From Poa pratensis (lineage: Eukaryota > Streptophyta > Magnoliopsida > Poales > Poaceae), in NCBI GenBank assembly GCA_947311845.1, contig CAMZMU010000062.1:49834592-49898591 (forward strand): a stretch of DNA of 64,000 nt, written 5' to 3'. This document shows positions 23,308-35,047 of this stretch, piece by piece. The notes beneath the pieces are model-generated. The model worked only from the letters and a program-made list of their open reading frames with translations, was not told the DNA's origin and made no database searches. The translations under genes were made by a program, and so were the position numbers. Each line of letters begins with the position of its first letter. The first letter of the stretch is position 1.

Positions 23308-24944
23308 TGAAGGGGATCGTAGGCAGATTTTTTCCTAACAACAATAACCTTAAACTAGCCAGAATCTATAACTATGCAGATATACGATATATGGAGGAAG
23401 ACGATATACATACCCTTGTAGACCGAAAAGCGGGGATTACGCTCCCGCACAAGCGTTGTCGATGAAGCCGACGTAGCCGACCTCGAGGTTGTAGTGACGA
23501 TCACCTCCAAGCACCCCAAGCGTGGTGCCTCGCAGGGGGTCACAAGCGTACGGTGAAGAAGACGACCTCCGGGCTCCGATCTAGCCGAGCAGCGGAAGTA
23601 GAAGACTTGGACCGAAGACCAGCAGCACGGCGGTGTGCGTATGGTGGAGAAAACCTCAACCCAAGCGCTACCCCAATTGCGGAGTCACGCTTAAGGTGAG
23701 AGAGAGAGAAGAATTTTTGGTGTATTTTTCCAAGGCATGGGCACCTCCTTATATAGGTGGAGGGAGGCTGCCAACCTTGCTGAACGGGCGGTGTGGGACT
23801 AAATCCCACACCAGCCGCACCAGCATGGTGCGCCGGCCCCATATGGGCCCCATGTGGCCCATCCGGCCACCTCCCTTGGTGCGCCCCACTTGGGGGGAAG
23901 TTTCCCCCCCCTTTGGGCCTTTCTTCCAAAAGTTAAGCCCATTTAGAATTGGGTCTGCCTAAAAATCCGAAAATAAATAAAAATTTATTTAACTACTAAT
24001 TACATTAATTAATATTAAACACAATTTATCTAATTTATTCCAGCTCCGAAAACTATTTCGTCGCCCTCCGATCTCCATCGGATGTGTCCCGGAACGCTTC
24101 CGGTGCTCTCTTCTATTTCTCTTGTGTGTCCAATCTATTTAAGCGTCACTCCCCTTAAGCTTGATACCCTGCGGTTCGAGAATACTCCAGACATGATCGA
24201 GACCCGTTCTCCGATCAATGACTAATAGCGGGGTCGTGGATACCCATATTAGCCCCTGTGCATTATGAATAACTTTGTCGTTCGAACCTTAGACGTCAAG
24301 TCTTAAACCTTTTGCCAGGCGATACTTGGTTTGTCCGAGACTCGATCTCAGTCATCGTGATACCTAGCTCGATCTCGTTACCGACAATACTATTCTTTAC
24401 TCGTCTGTGATATTACATCCCCGTGACCTAGTCACATGCTTGCAAGCTCATTGATGCAATCTCACCGAGTGGGCCCAGAGTATCTATCCTGCTATGCGGA
24501 TTGGCAAATCCCGCTCTTGATCCCTCGCCTCAACATACTCCCTTCAGATACCCGAGAGGGACACCTTTATTGTCACACTATGTAAGATATGACATTTGAT
24601 GCAATCAAAATATCTTCCAGAAATAGCGATTAAAGTTGATCTCACGGTCGAAGGCGTAATGACTACGTGCTACAAATATTGGGTATGTCCATCACGTCAT
24701 TCTCCCAATGATATGACTCCATTGTCAACTGACATCAATGTCACATGATCGGGAAACCTCGATCATCAATTGCACAATGAACTAGTTAAATAGAGGCTAC
24801 TAGAGACCTGGTTTTTTATGTACCACACGTGTATTAATATTTCCGCTTAATACAGTTATAGCATGGTATAAAACATATTATGAACAATTGAGACATGACA
24901 AATAAAATGTCTTTATTAATTGCCTCTAGGGCATATCTCCTTCA
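23308..24944 (-). mobile_element. Solo LTR, Copia-like
   Basis: 1,637 bp with inverted termini TGAAGG...CCTTCA and the 5-bp target duplication TGGGG at 23303-23307 and 24945-24949. On the minus strand it begins TGAAGGAGATATGCCCTAGA, close to the start of Angela/BARE-like Triticeae Copia LTRs; that assignment is from memory of the terminus and is tentative. No internal region is present, so it arose by recombination between two LTRs. It interrupts the 5' part of the outer retroposon. Confidence 0.85.
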
Positions 24945-25085
24945 TGGGGGACGAGGCCCGCCGCCACCGCGGCCAGTGCCGCGGCAGCGGCGGCGAGAGT
25001 GCGCGGGGGATGCGCCGCCGGCGCTAGGGTTTCTCGCCCCCGGGTCGCCAGGGAGGCGACACGGGAGCCACGCGTTTCGTTGAAT

Positions 25086-25100
25086 TACTCCTCTGCTCTT
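25086..25100. repeat. Target-site duplication of outer retroposon, right copy
   Basis: Exact copy of the 15 bp at 3519-3533. Host sequence resumes at 25101. Confidence 0.88.
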
Positions 25101-26085
25101 GCACTGTTGCCAAAGTTTGTTTTCTATTATGTTTTGTGGGCACCATTTCACCATTGTGCCATGGTATGGTTGCCATTCTTCTTGTGCACTGCGGTCATAT
25201 TCTCTGTGTGTTGAGTTTCTTTCATGGACTTGCACAGGTGTCCTCTACAACTGACTGGCAGGTACATACCTTCTTTACTGTCCTGTACAACTGACTGGCC
25301 TCTTGACTAATTCACATCATCGTATAGTTCCAAGTTCACCGATGAGCTTTCGGTCTCCGTGTTGGAGGTTGAGAACCAGGTTGGTGCCGGAGCCTGGAAG
25401 TTCACATTCAGTGCTCCACAGGTGTCCACCCTCTGAACCTCGAATAAACATGTACTACCAATAACCCCGTTAGTCCTTGTGAACCAACAAAAAAATCTCA
25501 CGACTACCTCACTTTCTCCATTTTTCTAGACCTGATAGCAATAAGTTGGCCATCATTCGGAACTCGTCAATTCCAGAACTACCCGGAATTCTACAATATT
25601 TGCACGATGTACGTCATGTACAGGTACAGCGTCCCACGAAATTCTCCGTCCTGTGCTTAACCACCATAGCTTGGCAGCTGTGTTCTCAGCTACATTATCT
25701 AGCTGCTTACGCCATGCCATGCATGTTTATCTTCCAACCGAAAAAACTATATATAAAAGCCATCGTCTCGAGTTCTCATTGATGGTGATGATGCGATGGA
25801 GTTGACTTTGGTGGCGGCTGACGAGCGTACGTCCCAATCAAAAGATCGCAGCACAGCAGTATCCCCGGTGCAATGTCAACGGGCGGCGACGGCAAACAAG
25901 CGAATTAGGCTAATCCTGCCTCCGCATCATTCCCCGCGTGTCGCAGCGGCGAACCAGCTGGCTGTCAGCACGCCATGACATGGCCATATGCTCGCGCTTA
26001 ATTTGGTCAGTTTTCTAGGCTTAATTTGATCAGGTCTACGGTTGCACTGGTACAAGCTGAATAGCTTATAAGGGCATCTCCACTC
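25101..26085 (+). other. Host flank downstream of the insertion stack, possible exon remnants
   Basis: Sequence continuous with 3518 before the insertions. A stretch at 25328-25421 is preceded by TATAG and followed by GTGTCC, and reads open for 31 codons (SKFTDELSVSVLEVENQVGA...); it looks coding but I do not recognise the family. A second open stretch lies at about 25530-25620. An AATAAA is at 25443-25448. No complete gene can be built. Confidence 0.3.
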
Positions 26086-26595
26086 ACCCCCAGGAGCCCC
26101 CCACCCAATTTTTGGGCTAAATAGCGTCGAAATCTCCCAGTCGTGCCGCAGGACATCAAATAGCGCCGTTTTGGACGAAATTAGCGTCGGCGCCCCCAGA
26201 CAAAACCCAGGGGCCCACAGTCAGCCTCTCAGCTCCCTCTCTCTCCTCTCTTTTTGCCCAGTCCCACCACGTGCAACCGTGCTCTCTCTCTCTCTCTTTC
26301 TTCCACTGTGCTCGCCCCTCGCCGCCATGCTCGCCCCTCGCTACCGTGCCCTCACACCGCCGCCCCTCCGCCCAGCTTCGCCTCCGGGTGAACCGCGTTT
26401 TTTTTCCGCTTCTTCTCGACCTCGCCGCGCTCTTCCTTGCGCCGGCATCGCCGCCTGGCTCGTGGCCCTCGCGCCGCCCCGGCCCTCTCGCCTCGCGCCG
26501 GCGTCGCCGCCTGTCTCGCGGCCGGGGCGGAACTCGTGCTCGCGGCCGGGGCCGGGGCTCGCGCACGCGCACGGGCACGGGGCGGAGCAGCACGC
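26086..26595. repeat. GC-rich repeat-like segment, unclassified
   Basis: It starts with GGGCATCTCCACTCACCCCC, which resembles the ends of common unclassified grass repeats, then becomes increasingly C/G-rich with CT runs. Frames on both strands are low complexity (R, P, A, S). I see no gene in it. The solo Gypsy LTR starts at its right edge. Confidence 0.35.
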
Positions 26596-28301
26596 TGATG
26601 CATGTAAAATGCATACATGAACTTTGCACTTTAATTGCTTATATTCCAATCATATTTGCATCATATAAGGGTTATATCAATGTTTTATCATGATTTTGGG
26701 AATACTTCATAGTTTTCCCATTTATTTGGAATTAACCCTGCACAGGCAGAAAACCCTAGTTTTATATTTTAATGTTTCAGGGATCCAAACGTCAACGAAA
26801 TCACCTGGAAATTTACGGGCGTCAATATTTGGAAGGAAGAAGGACTACGGAAAAAGGAAGCAAGCAAACGGAGGCCCGAGGGCCAAACGAGGGGGGCCCA
26901 CGCGGCCACAGTACTAGGCCGCGTGGGACCCACCGTTCGGGCCTCGTGGCTCCGTTGCCGTCGATCTTCGCTCCACCGCCTTCGTCTTGACCTAAAAACG
27001 CCTATAAAAAAGGTCCCCCGACGTTCTCTGGAAGGAGCGCCGCACAAACACAGAAACACCGAAACGGAGATCAGGAGCTGCAGATTGGAGGGGGAAAACT
27101 CCGGCGGGGCGCTGCCGGCGTGGTCTCCATATTCTCCATCGACTTCTCCACCGTCTCCATGATGAAGAGGGAGTAGTCCACCTCTGGACTATGGGTTTGT
27201 GGAAGTAATTTATGAATCTCTCCTCTCTTGAGTTTCACTAATTAGCACCATATGAGCTGCTGAACATGATTACGGTCACCGTTGTAATACCTTTGTGGTG
27301 GATCTTTATGAGTTAATATATGTTTGAGATTGCAATGTTTGTTTCAGTTATGAGTATAGATGCATATTATGTACCCCGTTCTTGTCTACTTGTTTTGATC
27401 AAGCATGTTTATGAGAGCGTGTGTGGGGGAACGTGTGCATTAGTTGGAGTAACGGGGGGTGGCTAGTGCAGTGAACGTGAGAGAAAGTTCTGCGATCCAC
27501 TTTGGTATCTTTACCTTACTTTGTTACCTCACTAGGGATAAACTAAAATACCATGCTACCGGGGATGTGGGCGTGACCATTGCCACTACTCCATGACTAG
27601 ATCTAGCATGTTCTTATTTTCACTTCATGTCATGATACTTAATGCTATACTCTGAATTATCTTAATTACTGAGGTGTTATGATTTAGTTCGCATCTTGGT
27701 GGAGTATAAGAGAGGTTAATAACCAAAAGATCTCTATGTTAGGACGTGATGCCCATATACCTAAGTAACTTGTTATCAAACCCTGTGTTGCAATCTCATA
27801 TGTTAACTTTGTGTGTTCTATTGTCTACCACTTTATAAAGAGAGAGTGCATTTGTGAAACCATGAACCCCAGTCCATTTTTAATCATAAGAAACACCTTT
27901 CCAACACCATATACCACTTTTCTATTTTCAGCCATCATTAAATCCGAAAATACAAAAATACTTTTCATATTGCATACATCATTCAAAAACCCAAAAATAT
28001 CATTTATCATTGCATCCACCATCATTGCATATTTATTTCTTATTTGCATTGCATAACTATCCTGATATCATTCTTACACCTTGTGCTTGACAACCACAGG
28101 TGAGGTTGAGAACCAAAACATCTAACCTTGTTTTGTAGGTAACCAAAAGAAGGATAAGAAGATAAATCTACCACTGCAGATTCCCCGAGAGTTCGATATT
28201 AAACCCTCGAGTCACCCCTCGTGGGGAAAACTGTCTTCCACTTACTATACACTCTGCACTTGGAGTCTCAACCTAAATCCCGTTTATTTGTGCAGGCATC
28301 A
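26596..28301 (+). mobile_element. Solo LTR of the same Gypsy family, opposite orientation
   Basis: 1,706 bp, beginning TGATGCATGTAAAATGCATA and ending GTGCAGGCATCA. It is the reverse complement of the LTRs at 4771-6466 and 21347-23092 and clearly diverged from both, so it is an older copy. No internal region follows and no matching 5-bp repeats were found (CACGC on the left, AGACT on the right). The bases after the LTR, AGACT, equal the first internal bases of the intact element, so the right edge may be a truncated element rather than a clean solo LTR. Confidence 0.82.
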
Positions 28302-28569
28302 AGACTTGCTCTTCGGGATCATCACACGCGCACCACCGAGCGACGCGGCCTCCGCGCCTCCTCGCTTGGTCAATGCCGCGAGCACGGCCGCATCCGTCTC
28401 CTCGTTGCTGATGGTGGACAGCGCGGCCTCGACCACGCCGGCGTCCACGGCGCCCTCTGCCACCCGTGCCGCCCGGCTCCGTCCCCGGCTGACCCGCGCC
28501 GCCGCGGTCTGCCGCCCTTGCCTCTCGAGCTCGCCGCCGGCGGAGCTGCCGAGCTCGGAGCTGGCGGCA

Positions 28570-28672
28570 ATAATAAGCTGGAGCGCCACGCGCCGCCGTC
28601 GGTCTTGAAGCTCGTCCTGGAGTAGTTCAACGACACGCTGGTTCGCATCCTGCTGGCGTCCGCCGTCGTCCT
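28570..28672 (+). pseudogene. Fragment of an ECA-type (P2A) Ca2+-ATPase gene
   Basis: In one frame the sequence reads NKLERHAPPSVLKLVLE, a TAG stop at 28623-28625, then FNDTLVRILLASAVV. This is the conserved segment before the first transmembrane helix of plant endoplasmic-reticulum-type Ca2+-ATPases, where the family has Q (CAG) at the stop position. Similarity ends abruptly on both sides: upstream is GC-rich sequence without ATPase motifs, downstream is unrelated. About 33 residues of a protein of roughly 1,000 are left, so it is a gene fragment, perhaps captured by a transposon. Family assignment rests on recall of the motif. Confidence 0.55.
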
Positions 28673-28929
28673 GGAGATGACAAAGCTTTCACTCTAACAC
28701 GTTGATAGATTCATAAATGTTCCAAGTGGGAAGACGATCTTGCTCCTTCGTCCAAAATTCAAACCAACAATGAAAATGCTTCCGGAAAGAAGCGTGGAAG
28801 CAACTATTGCTGAGCAGTCCACCTTGAAGAAGCGGCCACCTGAGACGGTGACGAAAACGAAAAATGAGCCGACCGAAGAACATGAGAAATGAGAAGAAAA
28901 GATAGCTAGAATGGTAAGGAATATCCTTG

Positions 28930-30580
28930 CACTACGGGAATGCGTCAAGACGCCGACAGCCGATATATACGCCGACGGCCAAATGTCGGGGCCGTCGGCG
29001 TACAATCCGAGATAGGGCAGCCGCGACCTCGGCCGTCGGCGTATGGATAACCGTCGGCGTAGCCAGACCGGGGCCGACGGCAGCCGTCGGTGTACCGAAG
29101 GCCGTTGGCGTATGAACGCACGTCGTGATGGAGCGAGGACGGCCGTCACGCTGTGTACATACGCCGAGGCCGTCGGCGTACGTGTGTATCTATACGCCGA
29201 CGGCGGCCGTCGGCGTATACTTTTTTCTATTTTCAATTGAATATGAAATAATTCTATACGCCGACGGGCGCCGTCGGCGTATACTATTTTCAACTGAATA
29301 TGAAATAATTCATATCTTTAAATTCGTAAATTGAAATTTAACAAATTAAATATCTAAATCGATTAGAAAAATGAGAGGAATCCAAATATGACATCCATAA
29401 AATCTTTTTCACCATGCACATGAAATTTTGTAACATATGTTTGGTACTTGCTTCATTAAAAAGTTAATTTTGACACTTAAAAAATGGAAAATGATATTTA
29501 CGAAAATATTTTGGAAATAGTTTTTGGAAAAAATGTTTTCCATACCAAGACACCCCTATGTGTCAAGTATGGACACATTATTACAAACTATGGCATGGAG
29601 ATAGCCATAACTTGGTCATTTGACGCGAAAGCTATACATGTCTATGGATGATAGACCTTTTTATGAAGCATTTTTTGAAAATTTTGTAAAAAAAGAAATT
29701 TATCATTTTTAATAGAAACTAGTACACATAAAATAACTCAATGCCAAAGGATACCTTTTTTTGAGGGTTTTTTTTCACTTTATTTGATTTTTTTTCAAAA
29801 AAGTGTTAAAATGGCCAACATGACTATTCATTGAAATAGATCAATTTTCTAAAACCATCCATGTTTATACAATGGAAAGGATGATATGGATGTCATATTT
29901 GAATTCCTCTCATTTTTCTAATTGATATAGACATTTTATTTTTCAAATTTCGATTAACGAAATTAAAGATATGAATTATTCCATATTAAATGTAAAAATG
30001 AAATAAAAGTAAAATTAATTTTATTGTCATTTATTCAAAATATACTATTACATAATCATTGTTACTTATTCAAATGAATTTTTTAAATTTCAACAATGAA
30101 AAAGTGTAACATCATAACTAAGGGGTTAATATGATTAATATGATACAAGTATCAGTAAGTTCTCATTTCTCATTTAGAAGCTAATAATGAAGGAACTCAA
30201 AGGTTAAGTGTGCTTGGGCTGGAGCAATTTGAAGATGGGTGACCGAACGGGAACTTTGACCAGCGTAATTACTTTGACCTATGATTAACTGTGTAATTAG
30301 AGATTTAGTATGTAGCTGAGTTAGAAATTTCGAAATAGAAAAAAAATAAAAAAGTTTAAAAATATTCAAAAAAATTCAATTTTTTTTGCATACGGCTCGG
30401 ATGCCGTCTTGTGGGGCCCACCACAGCGTACGCCGACGGGGTCGAAGACGCCGACGGCGGATCGTGTACGCTGACAGTCGTGTACTCGGCGTCTGGCCGT
30501 CGGCGTATCCATACGCCGACGGCATACGTGCATACGCCGACGGCGCCCGGCCGTCGGCGTCTTGTGCGTTTCCTATAGTG
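28930..30580. mobile_element. Non-autonomous CACTA element
   Basis: 1,651 bp with termini CACTACGGGAATGCGTCAAG and, reading in from the right, CACTATAGGAAACGCACAAG. The 3-bp duplication TTG flanks it (28927-28929, 30581-30583). Both ends carry many copies of ACGCCGACGGC / GCCGTCGGCGTA within about 350 bp and 160 bp, the subterminal transposase-binding repeats typical of this superfamily. The middle (29330-30410) is AT-rich and has no transposase. Confidence 0.92.
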
Positions 30581-30669
30581 TTGGATTAAGGATACAAACC
30601 CACACTCTTCTTTTAGTGGCACGATTTTCCTTACCGACCTGTCAATCCGATCCAATAGAATCCAACTAA

Positions 30670-31009
30670 GGGCTTCTTTAGATCGCAGGATTGGAAAACA
30701 CAGGAATTGGAAAAAACATATGAATTTGATAGAATTGCAGGTGTAAAACAAATGATTATAAAACAGAGGAAAGCTGCAGGAATGGTCATTTGGATGGAAC
30801 ACAGGAAAAGTGACTCGATCCTACGTGAATGAGTAAAAAAGAGGTTAGAGTGGATGTTGCAATTCCTATGGGATTAGGGTATAAGAATTCAATCCATAGG
30901 AATTTTGGAGATGTCATTCTTTTGATCCAAAGGGATTGCTTAGGAAAAAAATCCTATTGATTGAAATTCTCCAATATTCTTATGAAAATCTTTCAATTCC
31001 AAGAGGGCC
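30670..31009. mobile_element. Tourist-like (PIF/Harbinger) MITE
   Basis: 340 bp with ends GGGCTTCTTTAGATCGCAGG and, from the right, GGCCCTCTTGGAATTGAAAG. Flanked by TAA on both sides (30667-30669, 31010-31012). It contains ATTGGAA/TTCCAAT-type internal symmetry and no ORF. It interrupts repeat unit A. Confidence 0.75.
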
Positions 31010-31700
31010 TAAGGAGATATTAACAACTTCCAATAGAATACCAAATATAGAAGAGGTTCCAATAGAATAATTACCGAAGGAAATATTTGGTTCCTTGCTC
31101 TCGAATTTTTGCCTTGACATTGAACGAAGATTCATAAATATCTTAAGTAGAAAGATCTTACCGCTTCACTTAAAAATCCAAACCAATAATGGAAGTGCTT
31201 TAGGGAAGAAACGTGGGGAAGCAACTATTGTTGAACAATCGATGTTGTAGAAGCGGCCACCCCAAGAGGGGAGAACCGTGCTGTTCGATCGAGAGGGAAT
31301 AATTTTGAGACGGACACAAATCATGCATGCTGCTTCGTCAATCTCATTGCAGAAATTCTTGGTAGAAATGATAAGTGTCAAACAAGATTCAAGTGAGAAA
31401 ATATGTGATGTTGGATTGCCCGACGTTTCATGGACCGGCAACCGAGATGGCGACGAACACAAAAAACAAGCGAACCGAAAAACACGAGAATACAAGATAA
31501 CTAGGACGGTAGGGATTAGCCCAAGATTAAGAATAAAAACCCACTCTTTTTTAGTGACACGGTTTACTTACCTACCTACCCAACCGATCCAATAGAATAC
31601 AGTTAAGGAGAGATTGAGGCCTTGAAGGACTCCAGTAGAAAACCAAATATATAAGAGATTGTCCCTATAGAATCCTTAACGAAGGAAAGATTGGTCCCAA

Positions 31701-32440
31701 TAGAATTCCATATAAGGGATAGAATGGATGGTATAAGGGGTCTTGATACAACTCCAATAGATTGACGAGGGTGAGGTCTTGAAAATCTATATGAGGGATC
31801 TTGGGGAGTAGAGTCTATAGAGTTTCATAACATCATGTCTAACCTAGTTTTGAGGTGGAGAAGTCCTATTTATATCCCAACTACGAAGGGGTATATAGCG
31901 GATAAAAACAAGGCACGCAACCCCTATTACTGCGTTCAGGCAAGGGGCGGAAGTTCCCCTTTTACTGTGTTCAGGCAAGGGCCAAATGTTACGTGCCAGA
32001 CCGGAACATTCAGGTTTGTTCCTCTACAAAGTTTCGCCACTGTTGCGACCTTCGTAATTGCCATGCAAGTTGGGTTAGAAGTTGGCCAAGAAATTTCGAG
32101 GATCACAACATTTGGGCATGTTCAAGGGGCACCCGGGGTGTCCATAGTGTTTCGCACTAGCGCAACCTTAAGTACCGCCACAGACACTGCCCCGGAAGTT
32201 GGGCCGGTAATACTAGGGGCCGGAACATCTGAGCATTCCAGAGAGTGTCGCACTGGAATTGGCTTCTACTTGGAATTTTCCTCTCAAAAAATGGAATTGG
32301 CTTCTACTTCTCTTTCTTCTTCTCCTCTTCTTGATGATTGCCTTCTCCACACTCCGTCCTCGCTTGCAACGGATCTTCGGGTTCATACCTGAGAACACAA
32401 TGCGGATCTGTTAAATCATGCATCAAGATTGAAAGGTTGC
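31701..32440. other. Unclassified region with a spurious long frame
   Basis: A 185-codon open frame (31835-32392, +) exists but has no recognisable motif. It overlaps direct repeats such as TTACTG(C/T)GTTCAGGCAAGGG and CGGAACATTCAGG / CGGAACATCTGAG. I treat it as degenerate transposon-like sequence rather than a gene. Confidence 0.3.
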
Positions 32441-33053
32441 ACATGTTAAGGAATACTAGTGGAATTCGGCGCGGCGGCACGCCGCACCCTTGATGAGAAA
32501 TCGAAATGTTAGTTTATTTTCTATTTATAGTGGGAATAAAATGTTTTTTTGTTGAGTAATTGCATAAGGTATTGTTTGAAATGGAGATTATGGTGCTGCA
32601 AGAAACTGGTACATAGTAGAATCTGTATATAGCTACATAGATACGTTTTAGTTGATAAGATGGTTATTTGTACAGATGGTAAGCTAGTCGGATGATGCGA
32701 TTATATTGCTTCATGATATCTATCTCTAAAACATTGACGCATCCGGTCTATAGTTGAACTGTAACGCTGGCTCCATAATTTTAGCAGCTAGACTGATATT
32801 ATAGAAGATAGGATTAACAAAAGCTAAGCAATTTTCTGATGATGCCCTGATCAAGATAGTGGGCACATCCACGCTGCAACAGATTTTACGATATCCATGG
32901 TTGGTCTCTAAAAGGTGGAGCCTGAAATATATTGCAATAAGTTTATAAGGTATAGATTAAAATTCTGTAAGAGGTGTATTGACGATATTGAAAGAGTGTG
33001 CCGTACGTGGTACCTTTAGATGCTATCGTTGCTGTCGGATTGGATGAAGGCAC

Positions 33054-33216
33054 TTAGTCGATTGTTTTGTCAATGTCGTCCTTGTGCTTGCCTTCTACAG
33101 AGGTTTGGATGACAGAGTTTGTGACTGTCATTGGATTTGAAGTGATGGTGTTGAAGAGGCTGTTCGCTTCTTTGTTGTTGAACTCTTGAATATCGCCAAA
33201 TATATGTTCTATATTC
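33054..33216 (-). CDS. Possible terminal exon of an unrecognised gene
   Basis: On the minus strand a 163-base stretch, preceded by GCTAAG as acceptor, is open for 53 codons and ends at TAA (33054-33056): NIEHIFGDIQEFNNKEANSL, continuing to VEGKHKDDIDKTID. The composition looks protein-like. Upstream minus-strand frames such as 34859-35098 (YDITLDLVEDLNTFMVYING-like, with H before G) may belong to the same or another gene, but I cannot connect exons. No family is recognised. Confidence 0.25.
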
Positions 33217-34217
33217 CTTAGCAGATAAAATTACAATATCACAAAAGATGTGAAGACACATAACAGAGAAATGCAAGCTGAATATATGACAGTTTAGAAA
33301 GTAGCAGCATTTATCCGAGCTGAACCAATGTACTTAAGGTAGAAAGCTATCTCCAAAACATATGCGAAGCATATTTGGTTCCAGAATGCAGCATGGAAGG
33401 ATAAAAATACCTGAATTTGCTTCTATTGTTGTATCTGCAAAAAACATTAGTAAGCATGAGCAGACTACGAACCTGAAAGCACAAATAATTGTATAGAAAA
33501 GCGTACATGTGAATAGACTCATTTTACAAATGACTAATTAAGCAGTTCTTCATATACTACGTTCCTTGTTTCCATACTTGGAGTACCATTTGCATGAAGC
33601 ACAAGTATTCTCAACTCTTTTCTTGACTGACCCTTAAAACAACAACAAAAAACTAACTGTGAGAAAAAATAGGCTTTGCCAAATAGACAAAAATCTTGTC
33701 AAGTGTCTGCCCTTAGCCTTTTGGAAGCATAAACTGAAAGCTTGCACATCAGATAATACGACTGAGTCAGCATGGACAGAAGGCTGAACAGCCAGATGCC
33801 AAAGAGCGTGACCTGGAGTGCATATACCATATTAGGCAGATATACCTAAAATTTGAATGGTTATTATACGTAAATTAGACAAAATTCATTGAGCTCATGG
33901 ACTTTCGAATGCAAAATGCAGATAAACTGGTTTTGAAAAACAGGATTACAGTTTTATTCGCAACTGACAACAGGTACGGCACAGTAAAACGAAGCAAAAG
34001 CAAGCCCAAAAGAACTATGTTTGCAACAACCTGGTTGCAAATATAGTACAACTAATGGATAGGTAATATTACATTATCTGCTACACCGGCAAGGCTGAAG
34101 AAATAGAGCTGGTTGCACTAAGGACTAAAGCGAAAACCAGAGAAAAAGGGTATACTTCGCATTTGCTCTAGCAGTTTCATATGGTCAACGAACCGCGGTC
34201 ATAGGTGTATAGAAAAT

Positions 34218-34374
34218 CCTTCCAGTAGCACAAACTGAAATGCCTCTTCAGTAGTGGAATGCACCTGAAATAACCTTGTGATTTTCAGTTACATCAAGCC
34301 TTCCAGTAGCACAAACTGAAATGCCTCTCCAGTAGTGGAATGCACCTGAAATAACCTTGTGATTTTCAGTTACA
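34218..34374. repeat. 81-bp tandem duplication
   Basis: CCTTCCAGTAGCACAAACTG begins at 34218 and again at 34299; the two copies differ by only one or two bases (CTCTTCAG against CTCTCCAG) over about 76 bp. The recent tandem copy lies in a gene-poor stretch. Confidence 0.85.
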
Positions 34375-35047
34375 TGAGCTCGGCACCACAATATGGATAA
34401 TATAACCTGTGAGGTAGGACCTAACCAAGGATTGCGAGAATTATCATTCATCAGCCTCTCCTCGGAAGAAATCTAAGCATAACAAACACTGCACTGTTCA
34501 GCATCCTTTGGTCCATAGAGGGCAACAATATTGAGGGCTCATTCCATTGGTACAATCAGTGATCTTCCTTAATCACATGAAGGTTTGCCGGACTAATGGG
34601 TACAGGAGAGACAAATACTTCCAAACTTTGATAGCTGCGAATGAAATAACATAGAGTTCCATGACCTGTTTGAAGAGTCGAGAAGGTGCGTGCTAGTTCA
34701 TGGAAGGCCATCAATCATAATCTGCTGGAACTTGATGGAAAATCGATTTGTTCTGTTAGAAATCAGATGTTAGCACATAATTGACATTGAATTAAGAAGA
34801 CATAAATTATGAAAGGAAAATGAACATACAAAGTGACATGTTTAAGAAGAAGTCGAAGCTAACCCAAAAGAACTAAGTGTGTACTTCGTGTATTAGCTTT
34901 GATCCTGCTGTACACTGCAAGAGGAGGGCTTCCATGGTTTATGTAAACCATAAAAGTATTTAGATCCTCAACCAAATCTAGAGTAATGTCATAACTCAGG
35001 CTAATCTCCCTAATCGCACTGATGGTCACGGGGCTCACTTGGATGTT

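Larger units (their letters stand above)
3534..25085 (-). mobile_element. Outer poly(A) retroposon (LINE-like, non-autonomous) carrying nested elements
   Basis: On the minus strand this element runs from 25085 to 3534 and ends in an A-tract (T run at about 3532-3540) preceded by a LINE-like tail at 3541-3600. Its own sequence is in three pieces: 24950-25085, 23098-23307 and 3534-4770, about 1.6 kb in total. The pieces are strongly GC-rich and contain the motif AAACCCTAGCGCCGGCGGCG near the 5' end. The long frames within the pieces have biased composition and match no endonuclease or reverse transcriptase domain. I read it as a non-autonomous or internally deleted LINE-type copy. The 15-bp target duplication (3519-3533, 25086-25100) defines its limits. 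The remaining interior is later insertions: a Gypsy element and a solo Copia LTR. Confidence 0.72.
28706..31700. repeat. Diverged direct duplication, units A and B
   Basis: Unit A (28706-28929, 30584-30666, 31013-about 31075) and unit B (about 31128-31700) share the same order of blocks: AAGATTCATAAAT, GGAAGCAACTATTG, AAGAAGCGGCCACC or AGAAGCGGCCACC, CCCACTCTT, and CGATCCAATAGAAT. Unit A has been split by a CACTA element and a Tourist MITE and lacks about 165 bp present in B. The ancestral unit is not recognised; it has no coding potential. Confidence 0.55.

Noticed and set aside
23059..23465. Frames crossing the Gypsy LTR and retroposon junction
   Set aside because: They span an insertion boundary and are chance joins.
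31835..32392. 185-codon open frame on the plus strand
   Set aside because: No motif, repeats inside, no exon context; treated as degenerate repeat.
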